Of a stretch of 64,000 bases of DNA, positions 16,403 through 24,920 are shown piece after piece (positions within the stretch are counted from its first letter, which is position 1; every line of letters begins with the position of its first letter). The DNA is taken from NCBI GenBank assembly GCA_021732025.1, contig JAKFVU010000029.1, forward strand, positions 20,251 through 84,250. The letters are read 5' to 3'. Origin of the DNA: Candidatus Obscuribacterales bacterium (GTDB lineage Bacteria; Cyanobacteriota; Vampirovibrionia; Obscuribacterales; Obscuribacteraceae). Under the pieces are notes generated by a model. That model saw only the letters and a list, made by a program, of their open reading frames with translations. It was not told the origin of the DNA and ran no database searches. Position numbers and translations under genes: made by a program.

Positions 16403-16572
16403 GCTTTACTTACCTAGTTGTACCACAGACCTCTTAATAACTCCCTTTATGACCGCAGGACGCCGTTTCTCGATAGCGGAAAATACCAATTCTCGGTTGG
16501 TACAATCTGGCTATATGTGCGTATGGCTAGGGGAATATGCAACAGTGCCTGATATTGGCAGCGCTGTTGTAT

Positions 16573-17202
16573 TTAAGGCGGTATAAAGATGCCTGATACC
16601 AGCAAGGTGGCTGAAAAGTTGGGATAACTCGAATATTTCAAACTCATTATAGCTTTGTGACTATCAGCCGGGTCGACGGCAAGATACTCTTGAAGCCTTC
16701 CTAGATTTGCGTGGCCGGATACTTCTTGGATGGTATGGAGTGGGATGCCGGCGCGTAACATGTTAGTTAAACAGGTCCGTCGCATTGAGTGTGTCGAGGC
16801 GTCGTCGATACCTAGGGTCTCGAAGGCTTCTGTGAGGATGTTGTGGGCACGGATGCGGCCGACGTGGTCTATGGGATTGCGGGTTGATGGAGAGAGCTAC
16901 GGCGACTCGATTTTGGCTTTTCGCAACGACATGCGATAGCCAGACAGGAGTTCTCTGAGCTTTGGGTGAATTGAAATGTTGCTGTAAACGGTGTTTTTCT
17001 TTCTTAGTCGAGTAACTTTTAGGACGTTTCGCACGCCACTACTGGTAGTGTACACGTCGTTTTGTCCGATCTCTATGATTTCGGAAATTCGTAAACCGGT
17101 GTAGAGGCCGGTGGCAAAGAGTGCGCGGTCGCGATCGGTTTGTAGAACTTTGAGGATGGTTTGGATCTCATTAGAACGTAAAACATAGGCTTTTCCGGGC
17201 AT
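16573..17202 (-). pseudogene. Tyrosine recombinase with one in-frame amber codon
   Basis: A frame from ATG 17202 to 16573 would code for a compact 209-residue tyrosine recombinase. The catalytic residues are there: Arg in T-G-L-R-I-S-E, Lys in the R-L-R-K-K turn, H-S-M-R-R, G-H and the Tyr in Q-E-Y-L-A-V. A single TAG at 16897-16899 splits it in the same frame after S-L-R-K-A-K-I-E-S-P; coding resumes at once with no frameshift. The protein is short, like FimB/FimE-type recombinases that consist of the catalytic domain alone. Simple nonsense mutation is most likely; readthrough or sequencing error cannot be excluded. It may once have moved or inverted DNA of this island. Confidence 0.8.
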
Positions 17203-17319
17203 ATGAACAAAACGTCCGTAGGGATCTGTTTTGTTCTATAAGGCTTACTTTGAGAAGCAAGGCTCAAGACGTAGAAATGGTAGGGAAAAGGGAGTAAAGG
17301 AAATAAGTATTTTGTTTAC

Positions 17320-18201
17320 TCACTTTTCCGCCAGGGGCAAGTTTCCTTTCGGCATAAGGTCATGCATTTGTTCCAAAAGAATCTGTAGAGCTTGAATCAT
17401 GTTGTCTACGGTTTGTACAACTGTAAGGCCGCTATTTTCTGTAAAAACTACGCGCGGTCTTTTAGATTGGATTGAAATCGCCTCGTCATCAAATTCTAAA
17501 TAACCGCTGACCATACCAATGAGACCAGACTTATTGGTTCCAAAAGTTCCTTTTAAGTGTTCATCTAATTTGGTAGCTTTGCTTATGACCGCTCCACCGC
17601 TATTGCCTGGAAAACTAGTTACGTCAATAAGATAGGTTTGCGACTCGCCGTGATAGGCGTCAGCAATTCGCGCTATACATCCGGATCTAACTACAGGATA
17701 TGCACGACTTTGTTTCATTACACCTTTCAAGGAGTATGGATACCCCACCATATAAACAAAGTCTCCTTCTTGCATGCCCTCCTTTTTCATAAATTGTAAA
17801 TTCATGATTTGGCCAGGTTCTGCGAGAGTAAACTGTAGCGCCTTTGCCGGGTTACCCAAGGAGATAACTGCTACGTCTACTTCTACATTTGGATGTATTA
17901 CCCAGAGTTTCTCTTTGGTATCACTATCAAACAAGTCGCTAGTGCGTATTTCTGACTTGCCAGTTTCTCTGTTTAAAAGTCGTATAGCAACTTTGTCTGC
18001 TTTGTTTGAAGTGAGCAGGTCTTCCAGAATATGCTTGTTCGTGAAGAGGAAAGGTAAAGATCCTCTTCCGCTGTTATCTACAAAAGACAAAAATGGGTGC
18101 GCATAAAGTATGCCGGTTCCAATCCAATGAGAATTTTGAGTTCCTGGTGGAATTCCAACTTCAACACAAGCTTTAACTAAATGTTCTGAAATGTGGCTCA
18201 A
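17320..18201 (-). CDS. Trypsin-like serine protease, cytoplasmic
   Basis: A 293-residue protein with a full chymotrypsin-fold catalytic triad: His57 in F-T-N-K-H-I-L, Asp109 in E-V-D-V-A-V-I-S-L and Ser201 in F-P-G-N-S-G-G-A-V. No signal peptide or membrane helix is present, so it probably acts inside the cell, unlike DegP-type proteases, and it lacks a PDZ domain. Trypsin-like domains of this kind are frequent in bacterial defence and conflict systems, and here it lies between a recombinase and an interrupted helicase operon. It is a single gene with 118 bp and 180 bp spacers, so whether it pairs with a neighbour is unclear. Confidence 0.8.
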   Translation of the reverse strand: MSHISEHLVKACVEVGIPPGTQNSHWIGTGILYAHPFLSFVDNSGRGSLPFLFTNKHILEDLLTSNKADKVAIRLLNRETGKSEIRTSDLFDSDTKEKLWVIHPNVEVDVAVISLGNPAKALQFTLAEPGQIMNLQFMKKEGMQEGDFVYMVGYPYSLKGVMKQSRAYPVVRSGCIARIADAYHGESQTYLIDVTSFPGNSGGAVISKATKLDEHLKGTFGTNKSGLIGMVSGYLEFDDEAISIQSKRPRVVFTENSGLTVVQTVDNMIQALQILLEQMHDLMPKGNLPLAEK

Positions 18202-18381
18202 TATTTAACCTGGTACAAACTAAAAAAAGGAGACTGGCGATATAGGTTTGTTGAAGACGTGAGTCCTGCTCTTCGTAATCTAATGAAATGGTTTGGACAT
18301 GTCGATTTCGTTCCTGTAAAGGACTCTGAAGTTGCTTGAAACTGTCTTTGAGTTTTTCTATCCTCCGGAAAATAGAAGAAC

Positions 18382-19053
18382 CTATTCTAGACGTAGTTCG
18401 TGATCATCTTTATCCGAAAAGTCGAATGGTTGGCTTGCTGCTAGTGAATCTCGAATAAAATTTGACCACTTACCGAATTCTCGATGCTCTAAAAAATTTT
18501 TCCAAAAATCTGGGTAGAACTGCCGGAGGATAAAGAGCGTAAAGGACTGAGGTTTCATGAGCTTCTTGCAGGCAACACGAATAGAATTGTCATGACCGAA
18601 ATGAATGTGGGCTGCAGGATGCAGACCGCACTGATATTGATCTGGGGCGTAGTCATATCTAATGGGGCAAATTGCTTGTCTAAGTCCCTTTACCTGCCGT
18701 TGCTCCGAATAATGGCTTCGAAGCTCTTCTTCGCCAATTCCAAAAATATCCTCTGGAAACTCTGCTGCAAACTCGGCGAATGAATCGTGAACTACAGGGC
18801 AGTCGAGGTAACTAAAAGACAACTTTTCTGTAGTTTTAGTCGAATTATCCACAAATTGTAAAAGTGCACCATCAAGCAGAGCAAAATCAAAATAGCGGTT
18901 GCGTCGAATGTGATCGAACTGATCTAGGTAGGTTAGGTCACGGATAGCGTCAACATTTATTGACCAATAATTTGGACTTGGATTGGTCACATCCAAGATG
19001 CCAGAACATTTCAAAATTGTCTCTGTATCGTTTATATGTGCACGAAGCGACAA
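18382..19053 (-). CDS. DUF2290-like protein paired with a UvrD-like helicase
   Basis: Product of 223 residues. The C-terminal half has a striking H-P-A-A-H-I-H-F-G-H segment followed by V-A-C-K-K and Q-F-Y-P-D-F-W. This pattern matches my memory of DUF2290 proteins, which occur next to UvrD-like helicases; this match could not be checked. It begins 4 bp after the stop of the helicase, so the two were one operon. The helicase is now cut by an insertion sequence, which may leave this gene unexpressed or without its partner. Biochemical activity is unknown; the clustered His residues could bind metal. Confidence 0.65.
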   Translation of the reverse strand: MSLRAHINDTETILKCSGILDVTNPSPNYWSINVDAIRDLTYLDQFDHIRRNRYFDFALLDGALLQFVDNSTKTTEKLSFSYLDCPVVHDSFAEFAAEFPEDIFGIGEEELRSHYSEQRQVKGLRQAICPIRYDYAPDQYQCGLHPAAHIHFGHDNSIRVACKKLMKPQSFTLFILRQFYPDFWKNFLEHREFGKWSNFIRDSLAASQPFDFSDKDDHELRLE

Positions 19054-19057
19054 ATCG

Positions 19058-19607
19058 TTAGTCCTCGAAATTGTTGGTTAAAAACTTCGATTTTTTCTCG
19101 TCTGCATGTGTTCTACTACGAATATATTCTTCTATTTCGGTAGTCGTCATTTCGCCAAGAGCTTTGCTTACAGCGTCATCAAGTGCTTTTTCTGCCTTGG
19201 TTTTTTCAATAGCACTTTGCTTAAGCTCCCGATGAATCACCCGCAATTCTTCCGAACCAGGGTACACAAATTCGAGCTTTGGAACATTGTAAAATGCTGT
19301 CAGTATCTCGGTGTACCAATTTGAATTCTGTGTCCCTATACCAAGCAGCCGAATCCAGCCTTTCGCTCTGGTCATAGCAGTGAAAAGCATATTTCTACTT
19401 TTTACTGTTGCTGGTTCGAACAACGCATCAACACCCAGGATGTATACCATGAAAGCTTCATTGCCTTTAGCCTTATGTACCGTTGATAAAGTGACACACT
19501 TCGCGATCTGAAAATCCTGCTCTCCATAATTGTCTACCGCGTGAGTATTGTTGGACTGAATATCAGCATCTGCAAGATACTTGCCTACGTAGTTCAAGTA
19601 GTTTTTT
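19058..19607 (-). pseudogene. UvrD-like helicase, C-terminal part (split by insertion sequence)
   Basis: About 180 codons carrying the end of a superfamily 1 helicase: motif V/Va in T-L-S-T-V-H-K-A-K-G-N-E-A and motif VI in F-T-A-M-T-R-A-K-G-W-I-R-L. The final ~60 residues are charged and helical. It has no proper start; the reading frame enters from the insertion element. Joining it to the N-terminal part at 20608 across one copy of the target duplication gives a continuous frame (A-K-N-Y-L-N-Y) and a helicase of about 708 residues. Confidence 0.88.
19600..19607. repeat. Left target-site duplication of the insertion sequence
   Basis: AGTTTTTT, identical to 20608-20615. An 8-bp duplication is the size expected for the IS1595 family. 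Confidence 0.85.
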
Positions 19608-20607
19608 CCTGCGTATTAGGATATTGCAGCATACTGAACTGGTGGGCTTAGAGCGGCAGCAGAAAGAGTTCGGTCAAATAATTCGGCCCATTTGTATCGA
19701 CGGTTGAACCGAAAAGAAAACTCATTCAAGAACCTTTGCAGATGCGCTCTTGAACAGTATTGGTGATAAGTCCCCAACAAGAATCGGCGGAGCAAGGATA
19801 TTACCCTGTCTACGTTCTCGAGAGCTCCATGCTCATCGTAATTTTTGCCGATGGTGTTCATATTGAGCTTGGCAGCCAGTCCGTGAAGCATAGAGTTCTT
19901 AGGTAGCCCATCAGTTCGGATGTGTGTCATAGGCTCTAAAACGCTTTCTACTGCCTTTTTTAGGGCCTCACCGCTACGGTCCGGCAATACAATCAAGAGA
20001 GCATCACCGGCTTGACGATTTAAGCGTTCGACGACGACACAAACTTGTTTCTTGTTCGTGCCGCCCGCGCGCTTTCCCTTAGCTATTCCTCCCAAGTGCG
20101 CTTCATCAATTTCGACCAAGCCTGAGAGCAGGTGGCCATTTTGCTTAGCGGCCATAGCTTGGCGCAATTTGTGCATCATGAACCAAACTGTGGAATAGTG
20201 CATATCTAGCAATGCTGCTGCGCGTTTAGTAGAAATGCCACCCTTGTCTTGGGACATCAGAAAGATAAGCCAGAACCAGCTAACCAGCGGCGTTTTGCTC
20301 TTGTGAAAAATCGTTCCAGCTGTAATCGACGTCTGCCTCCGGCAAAGAGTGCATTGAATTGCGCGGCGCTTAGACAGCCGATATCCATCGTTGTGGTGAC
20401 AATGAGGACAAATAAAACCACGCGGCCAACGAGCCTCTGCAATGGCTTGCAGACAGGCTTCTTGTGAGCTGTATCTCCGCTGAAATTCCAGGAGCGAAAG
20501 GCCTTCGTATGCCATAATTTTTCTCCTTAAAGGGATAGGACACTATACAGTACAGTATGCCCAAAACAAAGAAATAGTAACGGGGCTGCATTGTTGAAAG
20601 ACCCAAG
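19608..20607 (-). mobile_element. IS1595-family insertion sequence, complete, 1000 bp
   Basis: The element is bounded by AGTTTTTT duplications and contains one full transposase gene. Read inwards, the ends show an imperfect inverted repeat: CCTGCGTATT..TGCAGC on the left and CTTGGGTCTT..TGCAGC on the right. A second, inner inverted pair GCATACTGAACTG / GCATACTGTACTG lies at 19629-19641 and ~20548-20560 and could be transposase binding sites. It is inserted inside a UvrD-like helicase gene. The intact duplication and transposase suggest a fairly recent insertion. Confidence 0.85.
19616..20515 (-). CDS. IS1595-family transposase (ISXO2-like)
   Basis: A 299-residue transposase. The N-terminus has the zinc ribbon C-P-H-C ... 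C-T-L-C (about 36-58), then a helix-turn-helix region. The DDE-type core shows E-I-D-E-A-H-L-G-G (~144), R-T-D-G-L (~202) and L-L-G-T-Y-H (~257), the order found in IS1595/ISXO2 transposases. The start at ATG 20515 has AAGGAG at good spacing. The gene is full length and lies wholly within the 1000-bp element, so the element may still be active. Confidence 0.92.
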   Translation of the reverse strand: MAYEGLSLLEFQRRYSSQEACLQAIAEARWPRGFICPHCHHNDGYRLSKRRAIQCTLCRRQTSITAGTIFHKSKTPLVSWFWLIFLMSQDKGGISTKRAAALLDMHYSTVWFMMHKLRQAMAAKQNGHLLSGLVEIDEAHLGGIAKGKRAGGTNKKQVCVVVERLNRQAGDALLIVLPDRSGEALKKAVESVLEPMTHIRTDGLPKNSMLHGLAAKLNMNTIGKNYDEHGALENVDRVISLLRRFLLGTYHQYCSRAHLQRFLNEFSFRFNRRYKWAELFDRTLSAAALSPPVQYAAIS

Positions 20608-20615
20608 AGTTTTTT
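20608..20615. repeat. Right target-site duplication of the insertion sequence
   Basis: AGTTTTTT, identical to 19600-19607; in the helicase frame it lies at codons A-K-N. Confidence 0.85.
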
Positions 20616-22192
20616 GCATTCCGATCATCTGCCGCAATAATCAGAATATCGTCAGGCTCAAGTCCTTCGCTTAGGTCTTTTTTGACGCTTGCTATCACGG
20701 CCTCCACTTCATCCTTTGGAGTTGCAAAAGCCATTACATCAAGAATCTCACTTTTGCCAAGGCTATCTGAGATTACGGCCAGCGTGTTTTCGAGCGGTCG
20801 TTCAAAAACGACCGTTTGGCCTTTTTCTAACTTTCCGCTTGCAAGCGTGTATCCAATGTCTTTCCAGTGCTCCTCGGACTCTAACATTTGAACCTTTTTT
20901 GCACCATATAATCCAAAACCAAGTGCATGTGCGGCTATCAGGACTTCTCTGGGGTTTCGATAACAAATAGGTAAAACAAAGTCCTTTTGAAAATCTAGCA
21001 AAGCATTTCCATTCTGATCAACTCCAAAAATCTGAGCTGCACTTGGAGGAGTCGCTTGAAAAATTGTTTGAAGATCGTCGTAAGCGAGTACAAATCGTCG
21101 GTCTTTTACGACACGCTCGGCTAATTTTATAAACGATGCTGGAAAGTCTTGTCCTTCATCAATGAACATAAAATCAAAGATTGGCTCTGGTTGAATATAG
21201 GTGAGCAAATCAGAACAGACATAGTCGAAAGGCTGTTTAGACAAACGAGCGGCTTCACTAAAAGATATAGGCCGTCTGTCAACATGCCTACTTAAGGTGC
21301 GATAAACACCGGGCATATCAGAAGCGCCCCATCCATGCATAACCTTTAGTTTCTCCCAGTCTGGGCCTTTGTCTTGAAACTGCTTACAAAATTTGGTTAT
21401 TAGCTTTCGAATATGTTGGTAAAGACTTCGTGTGTAAAAGGTATAGACAATCACAGCATCTGGATTTTCAATGTGAGCTTTTGCGGCTTTCATCGCTAAA
21501 ATTACCGTCTTTCCAGAGCCAGCAAGCCCCCTGATTCTCTCTGGGCCCTTGACGGTGGTCGCATAACTGCGCCGCTGATTGCGATCAAATTTATTCAAAT
21601 GGTCTTCAACCGTTTTTGCAAGAACTCCCTTCGAAAGAGGGGGCTGATTTTGTAGATTTCTTTTCTTCGACTTATCCAGTGCCTTAGAACCTTCGGCCGT
21701 GCTCAACAACTCTTCAAAAAGATCCGAAGATATATTGGTTTCTCGACTTTGAAGGAAGTAAATAATTTCATCGGAATTTTTAAGGACTGAGTTGTCGCTC
21801 TCCGCTGCAGCACTGTCGGCTAACAACGGGGCGAATGTAAAAGTCGATAATGGAATCTTCAATGATGCCACACCATTCACAAGTGCCTTATTTCTTATAA
21901 GTCGACTGAACAAACATGTGGCAGCATGCGCTAAGGCTTCACTGGTCTCAGACGACATGTAGCTTTGATATGTACTTGCTTCACTAACGCCTATTAGAAC
22001 AGCTCCGTGTCTAGGCGAAAGCAGCAAAATTGGTACAGAAACAACTTCATCTTCGGCGTCGCGATAGATTGGAAAATGCCAAAAAACAACAGCATCATCC
22101 AGCGAAAGTTTTGACTCGTTCTGTCGAAGTATCTCAAATAATTCTTTGGCTACAGAGTCATCCACATCCTCTAAGGCTATTGAAAATTGCAC
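20608..22192 (-). pseudogene. UvrD-like helicase, N-terminal part (split by insertion sequence)
   Basis: The N-terminal 528 codons of a superfamily 1 helicase. Residues 1-~170 form an extra domain with P-I-L-L-L-S-P-R-H-G-A-V-L-I-G-V, which recalls NERD-type nuclease-related domains. The helicase core follows: Walker A R-G-L-A-G-S-G-K-T near 220, a T-F-Y-T-R-S-L segment near 255, F-I-D-E-G-Q-D-F (motif II) near 345, Y-D-D-L-Q near 373 and L-P-I-C-Y-R-N-P near 407. After codon 528 the frame reads ~20 residues of insertion-sequence DNA and stops at 20543. Removing the 1000-bp element and one 8-bp duplication restores a helicase of about 708 residues that ends 4 bp before the DUF2290-like gene. 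Confidence 0.9.
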
Positions 22193-22760
22193 CTTTTACC
22201 GCCTTGCTATTTATCGTGGTTATTCTCGAGCAATTTCTTTTACCACGTAACTGTATCAAATTAGGCGCATGACAACCGCGTATGCCAGCCCGAAATTTAT
22301 GAAAGTTGATTACTACACAGTCGGTTTTCTGGAAGATGCATGAACCAAATCGTCTCTTAGAGTTTGAGTAGGCCAACATATCTACAGGATCGAAACAGTA
22401 AATTCCTTGCACCTCAAAAAAAATCACCTCCGCTCTCATAGCCGCCAGCGATGTTCCATTTAAAGCCCGCACTAGGCAGAATGTTATCCGGTGGAATGAC
22501 TACCGCAACTTATTTTGCAAAGACGACGCGTGGCTAAGTGGCTGAGAATGAGTGGCTAGTTTGCTTGAGAATCTTAAACTAGCCGGCTGGCTATATGCAG
22601 TGCATCACAATTGAAGTCGGATTCGGTATGCATGCGGTACTACTGGTGGTACCAGCTCTAAGCGTCTCACTATCAGTAGTCCACGAAATCAAGGCTGGGC
22701 ATTTTGCCAAAGGGGCTCAAAAGGTAGCGGCAAAGTAGCGGCAAGGTGTTGGTATCACCT
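22193..22760. other. Intergenic region at the accessory/core border
   Basis: No supported gene. The 5' part should carry the promoter of the interrupted helicase operon. Short inverted repeats occur, such as CTAGTTT...AAACTAG near 22557-22583 and GGTAC...GTACC near 22637-22654, together with a tandem GTAGCGGCAA pair near 22724-22742. These may be debris of an integration event; nothing identifiable by function was seen. Confidence 0.4.
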
Positions 22761-22794
22761 AAAACTAAAAGCGCTTCTCGTTCTGAGAAGCGCT
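22761..22794 (-). terminator. Rho-independent terminator of tRNA-Arg
   Basis: Perfect 10-bp inverted repeat AGCGCTTCTC (22770-22779) / GAGAAGCGCT (22785-22794), loop of 5. On the minus strand it is followed by TTTTAGTTTT. It starts 21 bp after the 3' end of the tRNA. Confidence 0.8.
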
Positions 22795-22815
22795 CGTAGT
22801 AATGGTCTTAAGATT

Positions 22816-22889
22816 CGCGGCTGGAGAGATTCGAACTCCCGACCTCATGGTTCGTAGCCATGCGCTCTATCCAGCTGGGCTACAGCCGC
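22816..22889 (-). tRNA. tRNA-Arg (anticodon ACG)
   Basis: Full cloverleaf of 74 nt on the minus strand: acceptor GCGGCTG/CAGCCGC with G as discriminator, D arm with AGCTGGATAGAGC, anticodon stem CATGG/CCATG with loop CTACGAA (anticodon ACG), and T arm with GTTCGAAT. No CCA is encoded. The ACG anticodon is normally edited to ICG by TadA. The gene marks the change from mobile and defence genes on the left to housekeeping genes on the right, and tRNA genes are common island borders; its own terminator directly downstream shows the 3' flank is intact. Confidence 0.95.
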
Positions 22890-22986
22890 AACAAGAAGAA
22901 TATTACCACAGGCTTTGTGGCTGACCTTGTACTTTATTTGATTCGGTAAATAGTTCTGTAACGTCAGGCTTCGCAGCCAATTAAGA

Positions 22987-23652
22987 TTATTGGCCTCGGC
23001 GTCTTCTTGACCAGTGCAGCAAACTACCTTTGACATTCCCCTGTCTGGTTGTGACTGTGCCAGCACCGCCACCCGCGGCTTCTCCGGGGGCTAGCGCAGA
23101 AGGGTTATAACCCTGATAACTGTTGTAAGCGTGAATGCCTTCTGGCTGAGCTGGGGCTTTAGGAGCCGCAGCTGGCTTTGCAGTCGACTTTTTGCCCTTG
23201 CCAAGGCCACCGGCCTTAGCATTCAGGGATTTTGGAGCAGCAGAAGGCGGCGGTTGTATGGGCACGCCGTTGTTAACTTTGGGCAGTGATGGGGCCACTG
23301 AGGTGGGAAGTGAACTTGAATAGGAGGTAAAACCAGCTCTTTGTAGAGGTGCCGCGCCCCCTTGCTGGCTGGCAAAGCCCGTGGAGCTTCCTGCTTGAAC
23401 TTGCCCGCTACTGTTTCTAATGATGGGTGAGTCGTCTACAAATTGAAGTTGGCGCCGGGACATATAGAAGCTAGAGCCATCGCCTAAACCTTTGCGAGCT
23501 GCTTGGCTAGTACTGCTAAAGCCACCTTGGGCTGATGCTTGTGAAATTGCACCTAGTAAAGTTGCGCCGGTCAAAAGGGTGACTAGGGTTAGCTTTACCG
23601 TTACGGCCTTGGCGAATTCTGCTCTTTGATTCTTGATAAACAATGCGCTCAT
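22987..23652 (-). CDS. Exported Ala/Pro/Ser-rich protein of unknown function
   Basis: From ATG 23652 the product is 221 residues and starts with a typical signal peptide: a basic N-region, a hydrophobic core (V-T-L-L-T-G-A-T-L-L-G-A-I) and cleavage after A-S-A-Q. An upstream in-frame start would put 27 residues ahead of the signal and is unlikely. The mature part is low in complexity, rich in Ser, Gly, Ala, Pro and Lys, with a Lys/Ala stretch near the middle, and ends in a basic R-R-R-R-G-Q. No domain was recognised. It is probably secreted or bound to the cell envelope. Confidence 0.7.
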   Translation of the reverse strand: MSALFIKNQRAEFAKAVTVKLTLVTLLTGATLLGAISQASAQGGFSSTSQAARKGLGDGSSFYMSRRQLQFVDDSPIIRNSSGQVQAGSSTGFASQQGGAAPLQRAGFTSYSSSLPTSVAPSLPKVNNGVPIQPPPSAAPKSLNAKAGGLGKGKKSTAKPAAAPKAPAQPEGIHAYNSYQGYNPSALAPGEAAGGGAGTVTTRQGNVKGSLLHWSRRRRGQ

Positions 23653-23931
23653 GGTCTTAATCCCTATTCTCTTAAAACGTTGGCCCTGGCCATTCATTCG
23701 CTCTACGATTACCAAAATTGGCAGCCACGGCATTCTATATGATTCACTCAGTTAAATGCTTTTAAATAACAATGTCAAGTTATCGTCGCTGGGTGTCTCG
23801 GTTAGCCTCATAATGTCTGCCAAGCCGCCGTGGTGGCCGTTGGCTGCCAAGAACATGTTAAACTATGCAGAGCTTCTTTGCTTGAAGAATCATCGGTTGA
23901 GCCGCGCGGCGGGCTCCTAAAGGCGGTAGGC

Positions 23932-24801
23932 ATGGGCTTTTCTACCCTAACTCAGGATAATAGTGTACGAGTGGCGACTGTATTAGGTCTTGTATCTGGC
24001 GAAGGCAAATTGCCTGCCCTTTTGGCGCAATCGGCCAAAGAACGCGGCTATCGAGTGGTGGCGCTGGCGCTTTCAGAAAGTGCAGAAAGTCAGGTTTTGC
24101 CCCATGCCGATAAGACAATTTTGATTGCACCAGGTCAGATTGGTCGCAGCATCGGTTTATTGAAAAAAGAAAATTGCCAAAATATTGTATTTATCGGCAA
24201 GGTTCCTAAAATCAACTTGCTACGACAGATTCACAAGCTTGACTGGCTGGCAGTCAAAGAACTTAGTAAATTGCCAAACTTCAACGATGACACCATTCAG
24301 TTTGCTGTTGGTGACATTATGGAAGCTCATGGCCTCAAGGTTTTGACTCAATCAGAGTTTTTACGTCATCTCTTCCCCGAAATCGGAGTGCTGACAACGA
24401 GTGCTCCAACGGCCGCTCAGTATGCTGATATTGAGTATGGAATGGGTGTTGCTCGCGAGATCGCTCGCTTAGATATTGGTCAGACTGTAATTGTAAAAGA
24501 CCGCATGATTCTTGCTCTCGAGGCAATTGAAGGCACTGATGAAGCCATCAAGCGTGCTGTTAAATTGGCTCAGGGCCCTGTGGTTGTCTGCAAGGTTTCT
24601 AAACCCAATCAAGATCAACGCTTTGATATTCCCACTGTGGGCATGACCACGCTCAACTCAATGGTGCGTGACAATCCTAACCCTGGTGGTGTCTTGGCTG
24701 TTGAAGCAAAAGAAACCTTAGTTGTTGAGCAAGACGAGATGATTAAATTCGCTGAGGCCAATGGTATTTCAATCGTTGCAGCCCCGTTGCCGACGGCTTA
24801 G
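23932..24801 (+). CDS. lpxI: UDP-2,3-diacylglucosamine pyrophosphatase LpxI
   Basis: Hydrolyses UDP-2,3-diacylglucosamine to lipid X and UMP, the fourth step of lipid A synthesis, in bacteria that lack LpxH. The 289-residue frame from ATG 23932 has normal family length. It shows the family order: G-L-V-S-G-E-G-K-L-P at the N-terminus, a P-G-Q-I-G-R segment, F-I-G-K-V-P-K, D-D-T-I-Q-F-A-V, and a C-terminal half with I-V-K-D-R-M-I-L-A-L-E-A-I-E-G-T-D-E-A-I and G-M-T-T-L. An upstream GTG at 23830 would add 34 residues with no homology. Its presence implies an outer membrane with lipopolysaccharide. Confidence 0.9.
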   Translation: MGFSTLTQDNSVRVATVLGLVSGEGKLPALLAQSAKERGYRVVALALSESAESQVLPHADKTILIAPGQIGRSIGLLKKENCQNIVFIGKVPKINLLRQIHKLDWLAVKELSKLPNFNDDTIQFAVGDIMEAHGLKVLTQSEFLRHLFPEIGVLTTSAPTAAQYADIEYGMGVAREIARLDIGQTVIVKDRMILALEAIEGTDEAIKRAVKLAQGPVVVCKVSKPNQDQRFDIPTVGMTTLNSMVRDNPNPGGVLAVEAKETLVVEQDEMIKFAEANGISIVAAPLPTA

Positions 24802-24920
24802 AAATTTCAATCTGGGGAAAACACTGAGCGAGATGTAGCCTTTCGGTTGTAGATGTGAGTAGGGGTTACAATGGCATAATGAGGTCAGCTCATGGCCACT
24901 TGAGGTAGATTAGATTGTTG

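Noticed and set aside
18190..18352. Plus-strand stretch open for about 50 codons with a protein-like reading (F-V-E-D-V-S-P-A-L-R-N-L)
   Set aside because: No start signal and no family match; could be gene debris, but not supportable.
22158..22472. Minus-strand open frame upstream of the split helicase
   Set aside because: Overlaps the helicase start in another frame and lacks a ribosome site and motifs.
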